Assembly (NCBI RefSeq): GCF_019343195.1
Contig: NZ_RPHB01000003.1
Location: 434,001-498,000, forward strand
Length of the DNA stretch: 64,000 nucleotides
Source: Arthrospiribacter ruber
GTDB taxonomy: Bacteria; Bacteroidota; Bacteroidia; Cytophagales; Cyclobacteriaceae
Direction: 5' to 3'
Shown: in pieces, positions 60,690 through 64,000 of the stretch
How positions within the stretch are numbered: position 1 is the first letter of the stretch
How the letters are laid out: every line of letters starts with the position of its first letter
The notes under the pieces: generated by a model
Databases searched by the model: none
What the model was told of the DNA's origin: nothing
What the model saw: the letters and a program-made list of their open reading frames with translations, nothing else
Position numbers and translations under genes: made by a program

Positions 60690-61575
60690 TTTCGAATTTT
60701 TTGATGGTTTTTTTCATTTTCTTTTTCCCGATTTCAATCAGTTCGGCAGAGCGGTGAAACTCCAATGTCCCGGCCTGTTCTCTGGATATTTCCACCAACA
60801 TGTCGACCTGATGCTGTCTGATGACCATTTCGGAAAGTTTGTCCTGTATCAGGTCAAAGGAATAGTTCAGCAGCTCTACCGAACTCAGGCCTTTTGGTTT
60901 TTCTTCCTTCTCTTCTGTATAGAAGTAATTGGAAAATTTCTTCTGATAATCCGATAGCCATAGTGGCAGCTTGAGAGCGCTTTCCTTTTTTTCTTTTGGA
61001 GGAGGAGGTACAAATGCCGACTTAGGGCCGTTCAAGTCTACTGCCACGAGTAAATTCCCCCGAGAAGTAGGGCTGATCAGATTAAAGGGGATTGGATTGG
61101 TAATGCCACCGTCTATAAACTCTGAATCTCCAATCCTGGCAGGAGTAAGAACCGTGGGAATGGAAACAGAAGCACGTATGGCTTCATAAAGACTGCCCGA
61201 AGTGAAAACTTTCTCTTCTCCGGACGGAATCATGACGGCATTGCAGGCAAAAGGCACCTTTAGCTGCTCAATATCACAATCCTCGACCAATGCTTTGAGG
61301 GCCTGGAACACCTTTTCTCCTTTGATAAATCCTTTGCGGGAAAGGGTGAAGTCCATCAGCGAAAATACGTCAATTTTGTCCAGGTTGCAGATCCAGTTTT
61401 TGAAGATATCCAACTGCCCGGTAGCGTAGATGCCTCCTATCAGTGCACCTGCTGAGCAGCCGGCAATGGATACAATCTCATAGCCGGCTTCTTCAAGTGC
61501 CTCAATGGCACCGATATGCGCCATGCCTCTTGCACCACCACTGGATAATACCAATGAAACAGTTTTCTTGCCCAT
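60667..61575 (-). CDS. Patatin-like phospholipase
   Basis: 302 residues of the bacterial patatin family (RssA/YchK-like, cytoplasmic). The oxyanion loop is GGARG (13-17), the nucleophile Ser41 in GCSAG, and the catalytic Asp155 in DGGITNP. The C-terminal 70 residues are helical and basic, an addition beyond the core. These enzymes hydrolyse acyl ester bonds of lipids. It is the first gene of a pair with the methyltransferase. Confidence 0.92.
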   Translation of the reverse strand: MGKKTVSLVLSSGGARGMAHIGAIEALEEAGYEIVSIAGCSAGALIGGIYATGQLDIFKNWICNLDKIDVFSLMDFTLSRKGFIKGEKVFQALKALVEDCDIEQLKVPFACNAVMIPSGEEKVFTSGSLYEAIRASVSIPTVLTPARIGDSEFIDGGITNPIPFNLISPTSRGNLLVAVDLNGPKSAFVPPPPKEKKESALKLPLWLSDYQKKFSNYFYTEEKEEKPKGLSSVELLNYSFDLIQDKLSEMVIRQHQVDMLVEISREQAGTLEFHRSAELIEIGKKKMKKTIKKFESGHKISK

Positions 61576-61638
61576 GTGTAAAAATGCTTTTATTTAACCG
61601 AAAATTCCCTGCAAATTTACTGAACTAAAATCATTATT

Positions 61639-62061
61639 ATGAGCCAATTTAAACCTTTTCATTTAGCTTTTCCTATCAGGGACATAGAAGAAACCAGGGC
61701 TTTTTATGGAGGACTGTTGGGATGCGAAATCGGTAGGTCTACTGAGAAGTGGATAGATTTCAATTTCTTTGGGCATCAACTCTCTGCCCATGTGAAGCCA
61801 GAGGAACTGAATCAGGCACAGGCCAATCAAGTGGATGGGAAAAATGTTCCCGTAAGACATTTCGGTGCAATTCTTCCATGGGACGAATGGCATGCTTTGG
61901 CCGATAAGCTGAAGGCTGAAGAAACTGAATTTATCATAGAGCCTTATATCAGGTTTCAGGGTGAGGTAGGAGAGCAGGCTACCATGTTTTTTCTGGATCC
62001 TTCCGGCAATGCTTTGGAATTTAAATCCTTTCAGGATGAATCCCAGATATTTGCAAAGTAG
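61639..62061 (+). CDS. VOC-family (glyoxalase-fold) protein
   Basis: 140 residues with the paired beta-alpha-beta-beta-beta modules of the vicinal oxygen chelate fold: [22 protein letters not shown] (7-28) and a closing [15 protein letters not shown] (about 118-132). Candidate metal ligands are His8 and Glu129, with a second pair less clear. Such proteins include dioxygenases, lyases and resistance proteins; the reaction is unknown. It starts 63 bases after the divergent patatin gene. Confidence 0.9.
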   Translation: MSQFKPFHLAFPIRDIEETRAFYGGLLGCEIGRSTEKWIDFNFFGHQLSAHVKPEELNQAQANQVDGKNVPVRHFGAILPWDEWHALADKLKAEETEFIIEPYIRFQGEVGEQATMFFLDPSGNALEFKSFQDESQIFAK

Positions 62062-62398
62062 CAGATAGGGAATAAGGTAGTAGGTATATGCGGATCTTTG
62101 CCAATATTGAAATTAAGCCTGGATTTTCAGGTTAAATCGATCCCGAATCTTCAGGATTAGATACTAGTGGATATTGTTTTGGAACACCCATTTGTATCAG
62201 AAATTGAGGCTTCTGGTAAAGAAGCATATAATTATGTCGTATGTAAAAAATACATGATAGAAATATTTTCCCAGCTTAGAATCTTTCTAAATTGACCGCT
62301 AAAAGTCAAGTAATGCCACCTGTGTTTATTTCTTTTCAATGCCGAACGAAAGCCCGTAGCTTTCGGTTGAATAACCATCGATAACCCTAACCAGTTAT
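62062..62398. other. Gene-free stretch with one hairpin
   Basis: No ORF or repeat is seen except the hairpin CGAAAGC, loop CCGTA, GCTTTCG (62347-62365), lying 33 bases before the alpha/beta hydrolase start. No T-run follows it, so it could be a leader element or a weak terminator of the VOC gene. Confidence 0.45.
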
Positions 62399-63214
62399 AT
62401 GCTCAGCACCAATCATAAAGGCATGTTGTACTATAAAACATACAAGCATTCTTCTAGCGAAGACTGGGTAGTGTTTATCCATGGGGCAGGTGGTTCCTCT
62501 TCTATCTGGCATAAGCAGATCAGGGAATTCAGAGAAGAATTCAACCTTTTGCTGATAGACCTACGAGGGCATGGCAGATCGGCCAGTTCAATCAAAAATA
62601 TCTGGAAGGAGGAGTATACTTTCCCCGCTGTGACCAAAGACATCATAGAGGTACTGGACCACCTCGGGATTCCACCTGCACATTTTATGGGAGTTTCTCT
62701 TGGAACCATTTTGATCAGGCAACTGGCAGAAATGGAGCCTGAAAGAGTGAAATCCATGGTCATGGCTGGAGCAATCACAAGGCTGAATTTTACTTCCAGG
62801 GTTTTGGTTTTGCTGGGCAATACGTTCAAAAGTGTGGTTCCCTACATGTGGCTGTACAGTCTTTTTGCCTGGATAATCATGCCAAGAAGGCACCATTCGG
62901 AATCCAGAAACCTTTTTATCAGAGAGGCAAAGAGGCTATGCCAGAAAGAATTTATCCGCTGGTTTAAAATGACCAAAGATGTCAATCCACTCTTAAGGTA
63001 TTTTAAGGAAAGAGAAATGCCTATTCCCACACTTTATGTTATGGGAGACGAGGACATCATGTTTTTGGAGCCGGTAAAGAAAATTGTAAAAGAACATAAA
63101 CTTTCCTTTCTGAAAATTGTCAAAGACTGCGGACATGTCGTCAATGTAGAGCAGCCTGAGGCATTCAACCAATTGTCATTAAGCTTTCTTAAAAACCATA
63201 TTCAAACACACTAA
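62399..63214 (+). CDS. Alpha/beta-hydrolase
   Basis: 271 residues with a complete catalytic triad: nucleophile Ser100 in GVSLG, acid Asp217 or Asp219 (GDEDIMFLEP), and His246 (DCGHVVNVEQP). The oxyanion region is HGAGGSSSIWHKQ (28-40). The basic lid region (MPRRHHSESRNLFIREAKR) is unusual in charge. It resembles lipases, esterases and peptidases of the general family; the substrate is unknown. It lies 21 bases before the efflux adaptor gene, so they may form an operon. Confidence 0.9.
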   Translation: MLSTNHKGMLYYKTYKHSSSEDWVVFIHGAGGSSSIWHKQIREFREEFNLLLIDLRGHGRSASSIKNIWKEEYTFPAVTKDIIEVLDHLGIPPAHFMGVSLGTILIRQLAEMEPERVKSMVMAGAITRLNFTSRVLVLLGNTFKSVVPYMWLYSLFAWIIMPRRHHSESRNLFIREAKRLCQKEFIRWFKMTKDVNPLLRYFKEREMPIPTLYVMGDEDIMFLEPVKKIVKEHKLSFLKIVKDCGHVVNVEQPEAFNQLSLSFLKNHIQTH

Positions 63215-63235
63215 TTCTCTTTTTATCACCCTAGG

Positions 63236-64000
63236 ATGAAAAAACAAACCAAAATATTGCTTACTGTGGCCATCATTGCGGTGGTTGCTGTTATTTTTAT
63301 TTATCCCAGAAAGGATCAGATTTTTGGAAATACTTCTGAGGGGTCATCTTCCAGTAGCTCAGGGGGCCAGGGAGGCAATCAGCCCCTTCCTGTAAATGTG
63401 GTGGAAGTCAGACCTGAAAGGTTGGAAAACAACCTCAGCGTCACAGGTACTGTTCTCCCCAATGAAACGGTGAACCTGCGTCCTGAAATATCCGGACTGG
63501 TCACCAAAATCGCTTTTAGAGAGGGGGAATTTGTAAAAAAAGGTACGCCATTGCTGTATCTCAATGATGATGAGCTGCGTGCCCAATTCCAAAGACTGGA
63601 ATACACCAAAAAACTTTTTGAAAGCCAGGAAAACAGACAGAAGCAGCTTTTGGAAAAGGAAGCCATTTCCCAGGAAGAGTATGACATTGTCCTCAATCAG
63701 TTCAATACCAATCTTTCTGACATTCAATTGGTAGAAGCACAATTGAACAAAACCATTGTTCGGGCTCCTTTTGATGGTATTTTGGGTCTGAGGCTGGTGT
63801 CGGAAGGAAGTGTGATAGGTACAGCTGATATCATTGCCAGTATAGTGAATATTGATCCCATCAAAATTGAATTTTCCATTCCTGAGAGGTATGCCCCGAT
63901 GGTGGAGTTAGGGTCCAAGATATTCTTCTCAAGTGAAACGGGGGGTACAGAGGTAGAAGGAACGGTATATGCTTATGAGCCTACCATAGATGCAGGAACA
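63236..64000 (+). CDS. RND efflux periplasmic adaptor (membrane-fusion protein), cut by the window end
   Basis: The 255 visible residues begin MKKQTKILLTVAIIAVVAVIF, an N-terminal membrane anchor. A Ser/Gly-rich linker, the lipoyl-like half domains (PEISGLVTKIAFREGEFVKKGTPLLYL and TIVRAPFDGILGLRLVSEGSVI), a helical hairpin between them (about 110-170), and the beta-barrel region (IKIEFSIPERYA) are visible. This is the AcrA/MexA-type adaptor that links an inner-membrane pump to an outer-membrane channel. The pump gene is presumably beyond the window. Start ATG 63236 is 21 bases after the hydrolase stop codon. Confidence 0.9.
   Translation, partial: MKKQTKILLTVAIIAVVAVIFIYPRKDQIFGNTSEGSSSSSSGGQGGNQPLPVNVVEVRPERLENNLSVTGTVLPNETVNLRPEISGLVTKIAFREGEFVKKGTPLLYLNDDELRAQFQRLEYTKKLFESQENRQKQLLEKEAISQEEYDIVLNQFNTNLSDIQLVEAQLNKTIVRAPFDGILGLRLVSEGSVIGTADIIASIVNIDPIKIEFSIPERYAPMVELGSKIFFSSETGGTEVEGTVYAYEPTIDAGT

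Noticed and set aside
1-64000. tRNA, rRNA, CRISPR, prophage or integron
   Set aside because: Reading both strands I saw no cloverleaf with a TTC-type T-arm, no rRNA-like stretch, no regularly spaced repeat array, and no phage or integrase genes.

Overview
The window is chromosomal DNA from a member of the Bacteroidota, most probably order Cytophagales, family Cyclobacteriaceae (an Algoriphagus/Cyclobacterium/Echinicola-like organism; the genus is inference). The reasons are a type IX secretion/gliding core (PorP/SprF-like, gldK, gldL, gldM, gldN, plus a PorW/SprE-like lipoprotein), proteins of the DUF4270, DUF4271 and DUF4197 families, an ATP synthase operon without atpD/atpC, promoter-like motifs of the Bacteroidota type (TTG ... 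TAnnTTTG), few Shine-Dalgarno sequences, and a CrtD-like carotenoid desaturase. Most of the window is housekeeping DNA packed with genes on both strands. I found no rRNA, tRNA, CRISPR array, prophage or intact insertion sequence.

Layout. 0-6 kb: the start of a lipoprotein gene, a divergent AraC regulator, a REP-like repeat spacer, a secreted M14 carboxypeptidase, and glmS. 6.1-8.4 kb: an AT-rich island with one orphan lipoprotein gene between two imperfect direct repeats. 8.4-13.6 kb: a DUF4270 lipoprotein and a GT5-only glycogen-synthase-like protein, divergent from panC-panD, a flippase-like membrane protein and a zinc metallopeptidase. 13.7-16 kb: an acyl-CoA dehydrogenase and a second AraC regulator. 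16-20.3 kb: three overlapping parvulin/SurA-type genes for periplasmic folding of outer-membrane proteins. 20.3-23.2 kb: a partner-switching module (HATPase, STAS, membrane-bound SpoIIE-type phosphatase). 23.3-25.5 kb: DUF4197, a DUF721/DciA-like protein, and hemW.

25.5-34.8 kb: an Omp85-family barrel, a DUF4271 membrane protein and hemD, then the type IX secretion block. 34.8-41.6 kb (minus strand): uvrC, a class A penicillin-binding protein, and porW/sprE. 41.7-48.7 kb: an M23 peptidase and a bactofilin (cell-shape pair), running into atpZ-like, atpI-like, atpB, E, F, H, A and G. 48.8-58.2 kb: an SGNH hydrolase, a UbiA-like membrane protein, an acyl-CoA dehydrogenase with a Met-rich N-terminal extension, a membrane-anchored ceramidase-like protein, purM, a small envelope protein, glyS, and a large unknown lipoprotein. 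58.6-64 kb: the CrtD-like desaturase, a methyltransferase, a patatin, a VOC protein, an alpha/beta hydrolase, and the start of an RND efflux adaptor.

How it fits together. Much of the window serves the cell envelope: peptidoglycan precursors and polymerisation (GlmS, PBP1A, M23/bactofilin), outer-membrane protein folding (SurA paralogues, Omp85 protein), and secretion/gliding (gldKLMN, porW). The least conventional parts are the repeat-flanked orphan lipoprotein island, the three-gene SurA array, the partner-switching module, the hairpin between atpE and atpF, and the GT5-only glycogen-synthase-like protein that has lost its nucleotide-sugar motif.
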